Of a stretch of 64,000 nucleotides of DNA, positions 48,541-60,282 are shown in pieces. Source of the stretch: Lolium rigidum (lineage: Eukaryota; Streptophyta; Magnoliopsida; Poales; Poaceae); NCBI RefSeq assembly GCF_022539505.1, contig NC_061508.1:342749484-342813483 (forward strand). Direction: 5' to 3'. Numbering within the stretch: position 1 is the stretch's first letter; the number at the start of each line of letters is the position of its first letter. Below the pieces are notes generated by a model. That model was given only the letters and a program-made list of their open reading frames with translations. It did not search any database and was not told the origin of the DNA. Both the position numbers and the translations under genes were made by a program.

Positions 48541-49226
48541 ACCATTCGGGTACCCAACGTTATCCTACCTTCTATGGCCCAACATGGGGCTCACGAGGAT
48601 CACCGCAGCCCATGATGGACTAATATGTCGGTTGCAGCAATGGAAAGATGGAAGGAGATGATTCCTTGAAGGACAAGACAATGAGACGTCAATTAAAGGA
48701 AAGATAGATTAGATCTCACATGTAACCTAGTCGAACCCGTGCAGGGATCTCGGGACCTGGCCTCCTATATAAAGGCTAGGAAAGGGCCTGCCGGGGACCT
48801 GCACACAACTTACACAAACTTGCAACCAAACCCTAGAAATCTTTCCTCCCGGCGAGATCACAACCACCCAGTCTATCGGCTGCCTCATTGTAAAAAAATT
48901 CATCGATAATCAAGATCATATAAGCAGGAGTAAGGGTTATACCTCATCGAAGGCCCTGAAGCTGGGTAAATCTTGCCTCTTGCTTGTTTGGTATCCGATG
49001 TCTCATGATAACCTGCAGCCATCCACCCTAAGCCCCTCATGGTGGGCATTGCCGAGGAGCCCCTCGTCAGTATATACCACCTTGAACAAGTTCATCATTA
49101 CAAACCGGTTATCAGGTTCAAGCAAGTTCTAGCTAATGGAACGATACGAGACCACCTCCCAAATTCAGCAGACCATGACGAAGGAAGCAGAAGAACTAAG
49201 CAGGAAACTTCTTGCGTAGCCAGATC
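48541..49226 (+). mobile_element. Fragment of another LTR retrotransposon (LTR 3' part plus gag start)
   Basis: Shows a promoter-like order: CTATATAAAGGC TATA box (48770), AAACCCTAGAAATC, then GGTGGGCATTGCCGAGGAGCC, a phrase typical of gypsy LTR ends. A short open stretch at 49176 (MTKEAEELSRKLL) resembles a Gag start. It is cut by the left end of Gypsy-3 at 49227. Element family not certain. Confidence 0.45.
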
Positions 49227-50287
49227 TGATACGTTGCAAACGTATCTATAATTTTTGATGCTCCATGCTTGTTTTATATCAATTGCTATATGTTTTGTTT
49301 ACACTTCATGTCACTTTTATGCATTTTTTGGCACTAACCTATTAACAAGATGCCACAGTGTCAGTTCCTGTTTTCTGCTGTTTTTGTATTTTAGAAAAGT
49401 TGTACAGGAAATATTCTCGGAATCGGACGAAACAAAAAACCAAAGTTCCTATTTTTTCTGGAGAGAAGACGGAGTCCAGAGAAGAGACAGAGGGGGCCAC
49501 ATGGTGGCCACACCTGCCCTAGGCGCGGCCTGGCCCTGACCCGCTCATAGGCATGGTGTGGGTCCATCAGGCACTCCACCGACCTGACCCTTCCGCCTAT
49601 ATAAAGCCCCCGATGCAAAAACCCTAAATATACAAGCCTCCACTCACGAAAAGTTCCGTAGCTCCGCCGCCATCGCAGACAAGATTCGGGGGACAGAAGT
49701 CTCTGTTCCGGCACCCTGCCGGGACGGGGAATTGCCCCCGGAGCCATCTCCATCGACTCCACCGCCATCTCCACCGCCGTTGCTGACTCCTACAATGAGA
49801 AGTGAGTAGTTTCTCCCTTGGGACTGAGGGATCTACCGGTAGCTATGTGGTTTATCTCTCTCTCTCCAATGTACTTCAATACACTGATCGCATGAGCTAC
49901 CTTACATGATTGAGATCCATATGATGAGCTTTGTATCTAGATGTCGTTATGCTATTCAAGTGAACTTACTTATGTGATCTCCGGGGACTCCTTCTCCCAC
50001 GTGTGTAAAGGTGGAGTGTGTGCACCGTGTGGGTCTCTTAAGCTATATTTCACATAATACTTGTTCACTGAGTTATGATTTGAGTTGGATGTCTCTATAA
50101 AATTGTGGTGTGTTAGTACCGCCTATGAATGCTCAAAGTGCAGCGTGGGGTGTTCATTAGTGCATGGGAATACATTTTTAAGGTTTGCTTTTGCAGACCT
50201 ACATGGTGAATAGTGTTCATCATCCAGCCGGAAAGTCTTTCATAGTAGCATAGTGAAGTGCTTATATTTATATTCCTTTATGATATC
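49227..50287 (+). repeat. Gypsy-3 5' LTR, first part
   Basis: Starts TGATACGTTGC. The tip palindrome at 49228-49246 has arms GATACGTT/AACGTATC. TATATAAA at 49598-49605. Related to the Gypsy-1/2 LTRs (shared CTAACCTATTAACAAGATGCC and GGAATATTCTCGGAAT-type blocks). Confidence 0.85.
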
Positions 50288-51882
50288 TGATGGCGTGTAA
50301 TTCACACGTTCGTTGGGAACCCCAAGAGGAAGGTATGATGCGCACAGCAGCAAGTTTTCCCTCAGAAAGAAACCAAGGTTTATCGAACCAGGAGGAGCCA
50401 AGAAGCACGTTGAAGGTTGATGGCGGCGGGATGTAGTGCGGCGCAACACCGGGGATTCCGGCGCCAACGTGGAACCTGCACAACACAACCAAAGTACTTT
50501 GCCCCAACGAAACAATGAGGTTGTCAATCTCACCGGCTTGCTGTAACAAAGGATTAACCGTATTGTGTGGAAGATGATTGTTTGCAGAAAACAGTAGAAC
50601 AAGTATTGCGAGTAGATTGTATTTCAGTAAAGAGAATTGGACCGGGGTCCACGGTTCACTAGAGGTGTCTCTCCCATAAGACGAACAGACATGTTGGGTG
50701 AACAAATTACAGTTGGGCAATTGACAAATAAAGAGAGCATGACCATGCACATACATATCATGATGAGTATAGTGAGATTTAATTGGGCATTACGACAAAG
50801 TACATAGACCGTCATCCAAGCTGCATCTATGCCTAAAAAGTCCACCTTCGAGGTTATCATCCGAACCCCTCCAGTATTAAGTTGCTAACAACAGACAATT
50901 GCATTAAGTATGGCGCGTAATGTAACTAGTGACTACATCCTTGAACATAGCACTAATGTTTTATCCCTAGTGGCAACAGCACAACACAACCTTAGAACTT
51001 TCTGTCACTGTCCCGGTGTCAATGCAGGCATGAACCCACTATCGAGCATAAGTACTCCCTCTTGGAGTTACAAGCATCTACTTGGCCAGAGCATCTACTA
51101 GTAACGGAAAGCATGCAAGATCATAAACAACACGTAGATATAACTTTGATAATCAACATAACAAGTATTCTCTATTCATCGGATCCCAACAAACGCAACA
51201 TATAGAATTACGGATAGATGATCTTGATCATGTTAGGCAGCTCACAAGATCCGACAATGATAGCACAATGGGGAGAAGACAACCATCTAGCTACTGCTAT
51301 GGACCCATAGTCCAGGGGTAGACTACTCACACATCACACCGGAGGCGACCATGGCGGCGTAGAGTCCTCCGGGAGATGATTCCCCTCTCCGGCAGGGTGC
51401 CGGAGGCGATCTCCTGGATCCCCCGAGATGGGATCGGCGGTGGCGGCGTCTCAGTAAGGTTTTCCGTATCGTGGCTCTCGGTACTGGGGGTTTCGTCACG
51501 GAGGCTTTAAGTAGGCGAAAGGGTAGGTCAAGAGGCGGCGCGAGGGGCCCAGACCATAGGGCCGCGCGGCCAGGGCAGGGGCCGCGCCGCCCTATGCTCT
51601 GGCTGCCTCGTGGCCCCTCTTCGTTTCGTCTTCGGACTTCGGAAGCTTCGTGGAAAAATAGGCCCCCGGGCGTTGATTTCGTCCAATTCCGAGAATATTT
51701 CGTTACTAGGATTTCTGAAACCAAAAACAGCAGAAAACAACAATCGGCACTTCGGCATCTTGTTAATAGGTTAGTTCCGAGAAAATGCACGAATATGACA
51801 TAAAGTGTGCATAAAACATGTAGATAACATCAATAATGTGGCATGGAACATAAGAAATTATCGATACGTCGGAGACGTATCG
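50288..51882 (-). repeat. Gypsy-4 3' LTR
   Basis: 1595 bp. Tip palindrome at 51863-51881. Polypurine tract (minus) at 51883-51896. Confidence 0.88.
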
Positions 51883-53594
51883 GCATCCCCAAGCTTAGTT
51901 ACGCTCGTCCCGAGCGAGGTAAAACGATAACACGGATAATTTCCGGAGTGACATGCCATCATAATCTTGATCATACTATTTGTAAAGCATATGTAGTGAA
52001 TGCAGCGATCAAAACAATGTATATGACATGAGTAAACAAGTGAATCATAAAGCAAAGACTTTTCATGAATAGCACTTCAAGACAAGCATTAATAAGTCTT
52101 GCATAAGAGTTAACTCATAAAGCAATAATTCAAAGTAAAGGCATTGAAGCAACACAAAAGAAGATTAAGTTTCAGCGGTTGCTTTCAACTTGTAACATGT
52201 ATATCTCATGGATATTACCGACATAGAGTAATATAATAAGTGCAATAAGCAAGTATGTAGGAATCAATGCACAGTTCACACAAGTGTTTGCTTCTTGAGG
52301 TGGAGAGAAATAGGTGAACTGACTCAACATTGAAAGTAAAAGAATGGTCCTCCATAGAGGAAAAGCATCGATTGCTATATTTGTGCTAGAGCTTTGATTT
52401 TGAAAACATGAAACAATTTTGTCAACGGTAGTAATAAAGCATATGCATCATGTAAATTATATCTTATAAGTTGCAAGCCTCATGCATAGTATACTAATAG
52501 TGCCCGCACCTTGTCCTAATTAGCTTGGACTACCGGATCATCACAATGCATTGTTTTTACCAAGTGTCACAAAGGGGTACCTCTATGCCGCCTGTTCAAA
52601 GGTCTAAGGAGAAAGCTCGCATTGGATTTCTCGCTATTGATTATTCTTCAACTTAGACATCCATACCGGGACAACATAGACAACGAGATAATGGACTCCT
52701 CTTTTATGCATAAGCATGTAACAACAATTAATAATTTTCTCATTTGAGATTGAGGATATTTGTCCAAAACTGAAACTTCCACCATGGATCATGGCTTTAG
52801 TTAGCGGCCCAATGTTCTTCTCTAACAATATGCATGCTTAACCATAAGGTGGTAGATCTCTCTTACTTCAGACAAGACGGACATGCATAGCAACTCACAT
52901 GAAATTCAACAATGAATAATTGATGGCGTCCCCAGTGAACATGGTTATCGCGCAACAAGCAACTTAATAAGAGATAAAGTGCATAATTACATATTCAATA
53001 CCACAATAGTTTTTAAGCTATTTGTCCCATGAGCTATATATTGCAAAGGTGAATGATGGAATTTTAAAGGTAGCACTCAAGCAATTTACTTTGGAATGGC
53101 GGGAAAATACCATGTAGTATAGGTAGGTATGGTGGACACAAATGGCATAGTGGTTGGCTCAAGTATTTTGGATGCATGAGAAGTATTCCCTCTCGATACA
53201 AGGTTTAGGCTAGCAAGGCTTATTTGAAACAAACACAAGGATGAACCGGTGCAGCAAAACTCACATAAAAGACATATTGAAAACATTATAAGACTCTACA
53301 CCGTCTTCCTTGTTGTTCAAACTCAATACTAGAAATTATCTAGACCTTAGAGAAACCAAATATGCAAACCAAATTTTAGCATGCTCTATGTATTTCTTCA
53401 TTAATGGGTGCAAAGCATATGGTGCAAGAGCTTAATCATGAGCACAACAATTGCCAAGTATCACATTACCCAAGACATTTATAGCAATTACTACATGTAT
53501 CATTTTCCAATTCCAACCATATAACAATTTAACGAAGGAGAAACTTCGCCATGAATACTATGAGTAGAAACCAAGGACCGCCAGAAAATATGCT
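51883..53594 (-). other. Gypsy-4 interior, non-coding
   Basis: Collinear with 4623-6328. No ORF supported. Ends in the truncated primer site at about 53574-53590. Confidence 0.8.
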
Positions 53595-55193
53595 TGATGG
53601 CGTGTAATTCACACGTTCGTTGGGAACCCCAAGAGGAAGGTATGATGCGCACAGCAGCAAGTTTTCCCTCAGAAAGAAACCAAGGTTTATCGAACCAGGA
53701 GGAGCCAAGAAGCACGTTGAAGGTTGATGGCGGCGGGATGTAGTGCGGCGCAACACCAGGGATTCCGGCGCCAACGTGGAACCTGCACAACACAACCAAA
53801 GTACTTTGCCCCAACGAAACAGTGAGGTTGTCAATCTCACCGGCTTGCTGTAACAAAGGATTAACCGTATTGTGTGGAAGATGATTATTTGCAGAAAACA
53901 GTAGAACAAGTATTGCAGTAGATTGTATTTCAGTAAAGAGAATTGGACCGGGGTCCACGAGTTCACTAGAGGTGTCTCTCCCATAAGACGAACGAGCATG
54001 TTGGGTGAACAAATTACGGTTGGGCAATTGACAAATAAAGAGAGCATGACCATGCACATACATATCATGATGAGTATAGTGAGATTTAATTGGGCATTAC
54101 GACAAAGTACATAGACCGTCATCCAACTGCATCTATGCCTAAAAAGTCCACCTTCGGGTTATCATCCGAACCCCCTCCAGTATTAAGTTGCTAACAACGA
54201 GACAATTGCATTAAGTATGGCGCGTAATGTAACTAGTGACTACATCCTTGAACATAGCACTAATGTTTTATCCCTAGTGGCAACGAGCACAACACAACCT
54301 TAGAACTTTCATCACATCGTCCCAGGTGTCAATGCAGGCATGAACCCACTATCGAGCATAAGTACTCCCTCTTGGAGTTACAAGCATCTACTTGGCCAGA
54401 GCATCTACTAGTAATGGAAAGCATGCAAGATCATAAACAACACGTAGATATAACTTTGATAATCAACATAACAAGTATTCTCTATTCATCGGATCCCAAC
54501 AAACGCAACATATAGAATTACAGATAGATGATCTTGATCATGTTAGGCAGCTCACAAGATCCGACAATGATAGCACAATGGGGAGAAGACAACCATCTAG
54601 CTACTGCTATGGACCCATAGTCCAGGGGTAGACTACTCACACATCACACCGGAGGTGACCATGGCGGCGTAGAGTCCTCCGGGAGATGATTCCCCTCTCC
54701 GGCAGGGTGCCGGAGGCGATCTCCTGGATCCCCCGAGATGGGATCGGCGGTGGCGGCGTCTCAGTAAGGTTTTCCGTATCGTGTCTCTCGGTACTGGGGG
54801 TTTCGTCACGGAGGCTTTAAGTAGGTGGAAGGGTAGGTCAAGAGGCGGCGCGAGGGGCCCAGACCATAGGGCCGCGCGACCAGGGCAGGGGCCGCGCCGC
54901 CCTATGCTCTGGCTGCCTCGTGGCCCCTCTTCGTTTCGTCTTCGGACTTCTGGAAGCTTCGTGGAAAAATAGGCCCATGGGCGTTGATTTCGTCCAATTC
55001 CGAGAATATTTCGTTACTAGGATTTCTGAAACCAAAAACAGCGAGAAAACAAGAATCGGCACTTCGGCATCTTGTTAATAGGTTAGTTCCAGAAAATGCA
55101 CGAATATGACATAAAGTGTGCATAAAACATGTAGATAACATCAATAATGTGGCATGGAACATAAGAAATTATCGATACGTCGGAGACGTATCA
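53595..55193 (-). repeat. Gypsy-4 5' LTR
   Basis: 1599 bp. Tip palindrome at 55174-55192. Highly similar to 50288-51882. Confidence 0.88.
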
Positions 55194-55198
55194 ATATC

Positions 55199-55598
55199 AT
55201 TGTTGAGAGTGACCACTAGTGAAAGTATGATCCCTAGGCCTTGTTTCCAAACATCGAATCACCGTTTATTTACTGTTTTGCTGCATCTTTACTTGCAGCC
55301 ATATTTATTTTAGATTGTTATTACCACTCATATTCATCCATATCACTTGCATTTTACTATCTCGTCGCCGAACTAGTGCACCTATACACCTGACAAGTGT
55401 ATTGGGTGTGTTGGGGACACAAGAGACTTCTTGTATCGTAATTGCGGGGTTGCTTGAGAGGGATATCTTTAACCTCTACCTCCCTGAGTTCGATAAATCT
55501 TGGATGATCCACTTAAGGGAAACTTGTTGTTGTTCTACAAACCTCTGCACTTGGAGGCCCAACACTGTCTACAAGAATAGAAGTGTGCATAGACATAA
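55199..55598 (+). repeat. Gypsy-3 5' LTR, second part
   Basis: Continuation after the Gypsy-4 target duplication. Ends GCATAGACATA just before the primer site, so the final CA is degenerate. Reassembled LTR about 1.46 kb. Confidence 0.8.
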
Positions 55599-55608
55599 AG
55601 CTCTTTTC

Positions 55609-55626
55609 TGGCGCCGTTGCCGGGGA
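55609..55626 (+). other. Gypsy-3 primer binding site
   Basis: TGGCGCCGTTGCCGGGGA, exact tRNA-Asp complement. Confidence 0.9.
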
Positions 55627-55694
55627 ACTGAAGAGAAGTTACACCATAGAGATTTCTAACTCCCACGTCAACTGCACGCTAGCAAGCTCTTTTC

Positions 55695-55712
55695 TGGCGC
55701 CATTGCCGGGGA
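55695..55712 (+). other. Second primer-site-like sequence in Gypsy-3
   Basis: TGGCGCCATTGCCGGGGA, one mismatch, 86 bp downstream of the first and preceded by the same AGCTCTTTTC. Confidence 0.85.
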
Positions 55713-55844
55713 GATAAGGTAAAAGGTACTCACATCTTTTGGCTACTAAGTCTTTTAGTTGCTGGTGAGTGCTCGAAGTTATTTCCTTTGGATTCTGCAA
55801 TTATATCTTCTTTTTCTTGTTTTTATTTTCACTAGTTAGGCTTA

Positions 55845-56640
55845 ATGGAAAACAACAAAAACATTAGAGAGCTTTATAGTATTTATCTTAAGTTAGGACA
55901 TGAGTTGTTTGAAGAGATAATTAAGAAACCTATGGAACTTTACTTGCATGCTAGTAGCAATATTATTAGTATGAATTCTTTGAACACCATTATTGCGAAT
56001 GCTATGGAAAAGAAGCTTGGGGAAGCTAGTTTTTTTTTATGAAAATGATCTTTTATTTAGTTCCCCGGCTTTTGAGGAGGAAATTTGCTATGATGATACT
56101 ATGCCTCCAATATATGATGATTACAATAATTATTATGTTATTTTCAGTCCACCTACTATTGAGGAGAAAATTAATTATGATTACAATATGTCTCCTATAT
56201 TTGATGATTATGGTGATGAGAATAATAATGATAGCTATTTTGTTGAATTTGCTCCCACTACAATTAATAGGAATGACTATGCTTATGTGGGGAGTAATAA
56301 TTATTTTATGCATGTGGCTCATGATAAGAATGCTTTATGTGATGGTTATACTGTTGAGTTTATTCATGATGCTACTAAAAGTTATTATGAGAGAGGAAAA
56401 TATGGTTGTAGAAATTTTCATGTTACTAAAACACCTCTCTATATGCTGAAAGTTTTGAAGTTACTCTTGTTTTACCTTCTTATGCTTGTCACTTTGTTCT
56501 TTGTGAATTTATTTGTGTACAAGATTCCTATGCATAGGAAGTAGGTTAAAATTAAATGTGTTTCATATTTGTTCCTTGATGCTCTCTTTTACTTCAATTC
56601 ATATTTCTTATGTGAGCATCTTCTCAAACTACTGAGCCTA
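55845..56640 (+). pseudogene. Gypsy-3 uncharacterised protein, related to the Gypsy-2 ORF
   Basis: Starts MENNKNIRELYSIYLKLGHE at 55845. A run of nine T at ~56031 shifts the frame, and reading continues in the frame of 55993-56544. The middle is acidic and Asn/Tyr/Asp-rich (SPIFDDYGDENNND), unlike Gypsy-2. The C-terminal block clearly matches Gypsy-2 (YYERGKYGCRNFH, KTPLYMLKVLKL, hydrophobic LLFYLLMLVTLFFVNLFVYK, IPMHRK). A TAG at 56542 interrupts it, though similarity resumes for ~25 codons. Shared placement (after primer site, before the 3' hairpin) supports a common element-encoded role. Function unknown. Confidence 0.75.
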
Positions 56641-59503
56641 GCTAAAAGGCAATAAAGAAAAGCGCTTATGGGAGACAACCCATTGTTTTATTACAGTAAC
56701 TTTTTATTTTTGTTGAGTCTTGGAAGTTATTACTACTGTAATGACTGCTCCTTATCATCTTTAATTCGTTTTTGTGCCAAGAATAGCCTCTAATAGGAGA
56801 AAGTAAGACTTAGGGAAGTTGTTGTCCTAAAAACAGATTATGTGTTGTTACCATAAAAATTCGTATAAATAGCCACAGCGTAATTTTGAGCTGCCATTTT
56901 TTAAGCATATGCTCCAGATTATTATCTAACTTTCGTTAGTTAATCAATTTTCGAAATAAGCAACGGAGTATTTTTGGAAATTTCAATTTTTACCTGCTGT
57001 TCTGTTTTGACAGATTTCTGCACTATCTGCATTTGCCTCTTAAATCTTTCTTTTTTAGTTCTTTTGATCAGAGAACTATTTTAAAGGTTGCCACAGTAGC
57101 TTATGATTTAATATATGTTTGATATATATTAGTACTGAAGACAGGTGGATTTGTTTATTTTGATTATACTAATGCTGCTAATAAAGAATTGTGCAAAGTT
57201 TTTGTATGAATGGAGTTTTCAAGTGTAGGGAGAGAAGAATGATGTGATGAGATGAAGAATGGAAAAAAGCTCAAGCTTGGGAATGCCCCTGCACTCGAAA
57301 TACATATTCAAGAGGTACATGCGTCAAAGCTTGGGGATGCCAAGGCATCCCCTCTTCAACAACAAAGCAACAAATCATCTCTCTATACGCTATATTTTTA
57401 TTGCTTCATACGCTATGTGTTGTTCTTGGAGCGTTTTTATTTTTGTTTTGTTTACTGTAGCATATGGTTGCATCCTAGTATTCTTGTGTGGGAGAGAGAC
57501 ACACTCCGTTTTCATTGCATAGAACGCTCTATTTTTCGCTCTTATTGTTCTGCGAGTTTTCTAGTTTTCCAGTACTGCGTTTAGCTCTTGTTGTTTCACT
57601 CGAGTTTTGTTTAGAGCTCGTTAGTATTATTTGTTTATCTATGATTAGCTATCTGTTCCATATTGTATTTCATCTCTGAGAGTTATTTCAAAAAAGTTGA
57701 TATGTGTTGGATACGAGTAAAATATTTCATCACTATAGTGATGCAAAAGGAAGTTTGTCTAGACTGTGGCATAGACTTTGGCATGTCATGTTGGATATTA
57801 TTATTGTCATATGCTTAGTATTTATTGTTGTAGCATGACTTGTTTCAAATAGCTGAGAGTGCATAATGTGTCATTGAAAGAATCATGTGTTGTTTCTATT
57901 ATAAAAGCATAATATTATGGTATTCTCCTTTGATACTTTCATGGGTTGACTTGGCACATGCTTATACCATGTTATGACGATAACCAGTCAACTAAAGCCT
58001 CTATGATCATTTATTTTTTGGCTTGTAATATCACTTTATGCTTTGATTGATAATGTTTTGTCGCTATGCATGATTATGTCCATTATTGCACTCTTAGTTG
58101 GTCTCTCCCAGTCTTTTGATAGCCTTCACCTGTGCTGAGTATGATCTCTACTCGTGCATCCAACGACCAATAATAAAAGTTTGCCAACTGTGTCTACTAT
58201 ATCTACCAAGTAGCATTATTACTATTCCAAGTAATTCATCATGTTTTTTATTTATCTTCTAAATTAAATTTTGGCATGAGAAAATTAGTAAGTAAAGCTC
58301 TCACGAACTTGATGGCACATTTACTTTCTTGCACTTAATAAATTTGGTCATTGTGCCTATCTTATGAAGTTTATATGTTTTCAAATTGCGAGTTGGGAGT
58401 TAGTAGAACCATACTTTCATGGGGAATACTTTCGACATTGCACTTATATTTACTTGATGTCATGTTCTTTTGTTTATGGATGCCTGAAATAAAATGAAAA
58501 CTTATAAGTCCATGGAGGTTGTATATGAGTTAGGGAAACGTCTGGGCCGCTAATCTAAGCCATGCATCATTCATGGTGGAAATTTACAGCTAATCCATCG
58601 TGAGCATTCTATGAAGCATTTTCAATAAAAAGCTATACCCATAGTAAGTAAAAAATTGCTGAGATACTCACTTTCTGTTTGTCTTCTCATTTTAGCATGG
58701 GATTGATCCTACAAGAGTATTTCCATATCATCGGGAAGGAGGTACCCCGTTGGCAGTTCTCGATGATACATGTATACTTACAATGAAAAGAACTTATTTG
58801 GGACCTAAGTTGAGTAGCATGAGGTTTAGGTACTCGTATTCAAGGGGCATGAGATTTTCAACTTGTGATTTGTCAAGAATATAGCTCATATTTGCCTCAC
58901 ATTAACTTTAACCATTCAAGATTCTTATGATAGGGGCAATGAGAGCTCAAAACTAATGAGTACCATACTTTTTGGAAGGTTTATAAAATTTGTTTATCTT
59001 GCTTACTCTGCAAAGTGTATGTCTTTTACTTTTAGGTTGAGTCTTCATCTTCTAATTTATGCACCGATTAAGAGAGCATAGTTGTCATTCTTAGTGCAAT
59101 GTGCATAGTCCCAAAATTATTATTGATTGATTCATGATTGTGCTATTGCTTATTCTTAATTTACTTGTATCTAGTCGCCCTTTGAACTTTAAAGGCGTTC
59201 TAGCATTTATGTTTTGCTACTTCATAAAGGACACGTTGAGTACCACTTTGCTATGTTTACTCTATGCTCATAAACAAACAGTTGCTTTCAATGCACTATT
59301 ATTTATGATCCTTTGTTTGAGTTACTCTTCATGTTATAACATAGTTTCTAAGTTCTATTGAATTATATTTATCATGCCTATGTTTAGAGTACTTAGATCC
59401 CATTTCACAATACTTTACAATGCTTGATCAAGATTGTGTTGGCGGCATGTCACCTCAAAAATTATTTTGTTATCACTTGCCTACTCAAGGACGAGCAGGA
59501 GTT
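56641..59503 (+). other. Gypsy-3 3' non-coding region
   Basis: 2.9 kb without a supported gene. Carries AAGCTTGGGAATGC (57273-57286) and AAGCTTGGGGATGC (57327-57340), and short blocks shared with the Gypsy-2 3' region. Confidence 0.7.
57333..57352 (+). other. Conserved 3' hairpin (Gypsy-3)
   Basis: Same 9-bp stem GGGGATGCC/GGCATCCCC with a 2-nt AA loop. Confidence 0.8.
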
Positions 59504-59517
59504 AAGCTTGGGGATGC
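59504..59517 (+). other. Gypsy-3 polypurine tract
   Basis: AAGCTTGGGGATGC, one T before the 3' LTR. Confidence 0.8.
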
Positions 59518-59518
59518 T

Positions 59519-60174
59519 TGATACGCCTGAAACATATCTATAATTTTGGATAATCCATACTTGTTTTACACCAATTCATATATGTTTTTCTCATACTTCG
59601 TTGCTCTTTTATACATTTTCCGGCACTAACCCATTAACAAGATGCCACAATGCCAGTTCCCTATTTTCTGCTATTTTTGCATTTCAGAAAAGTTGTCCAG
59701 GAAATATTCTCGGAATTGGACGAAACAAAAGCCGAACTCGATATTTTACTGTAACGAAGACGAAACCCAAAGGGGAAATGAAGAGGAGCCATAGGGGAGC
59801 CAAACCACCCCTTCGCACGGCTAGGCCTAGGCCTACGCCAAGGCATGGTGTGGCCCACCCATGTGGCCACCGACATCGCCCATCCGCCTATTTATCACGA
59901 TCTCGAGAAAACCCTGAATACCCGAGCCTCATCCACGAAAAGTTCTGTCACGGACGCCGTAGAACCAATATCGGGAGGGTTCTGAAGCTCTTCCTGGCAC
60001 CCTACCGGAGGGGGAATCATCGCCGCAGGCATCCACCTCGCCATGCCCGCCTCCGAAGTGATGTGTGAGTAGTTCATCCCTAGAATATGGGTCCATAGCT
60101 AGATGGTTGTCTTCTCTAATTTGTGCCTCATGTTTAGATCTTGTGAGCTGCCCTACATGATCAAGTCATCCTTA
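59519..60174 (+). repeat. Gypsy-3 3' LTR, cut by CACTA-2
   Basis: 656 bp similar to 49227-49920 (CATGATCAAG corresponds to CATGATTGAG), then replaced by the CACTA-2 terminus. Its tip palindrome is degraded. Confidence 0.8.
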
Positions 60175-60282
60175 CACTACAAGGAATATGGTTCAATATG
60201 ACGGTCCAAATTCGTCACTCAATCGTCACACTACAAGGAATATGGTTAAATATGACGGTCCAAATTCGTCACTGAACTCAGG
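60175..60282. repeat. Duplicated CACTA-2 terminus
   Basis: Two 54-bp tandem units (60175 and 60229), each starting CACTACAAGGAATATGGTT and containing ATGACGGTCCAAATTCGTC, nearly identical. Confidence 0.92.

Larger units (their letters stand above)
50288..55193 (-). mobile_element. Gypsy-4: internally deleted relative of Gypsy-1
   Basis: LTRs 50288-51882 and 53595-55193 are bordered by the 5-bp duplication ATATC (50283-50287 and 55194-55198). The 1.7-kb interior matches only the 3' non-coding part of Gypsy-1 (4623-6328). Gag-protease is gone. The right border of the deletion lies in the primer site: the minus strand reads TTTTCTGGCG and then jumps to 3' non-coding sequence. The outer CA of the LTR at 51882 is mutated to CG. 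Confidence 0.92.
49227..60174 (+). mobile_element. Gypsy-3: non-autonomous LTR element, interrupted in both LTRs
   Basis: The 5' LTR is 49227-50287 plus 55199-~55598, split by Gypsy-4. The interior is 55599-59518, and the 3' LTR starts at 59519 and is cut at 60174 by CACTA-2. It has a tRNA-Asp primer site, one decayed ORF related to the Gypsy-2 protein, a 3' hairpin and the AAGCTTGGGGATGC polypurine tract. No polymerase genes. The outer TSD cannot be established because the 3' LTR end is not in view. Confidence 0.85.
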
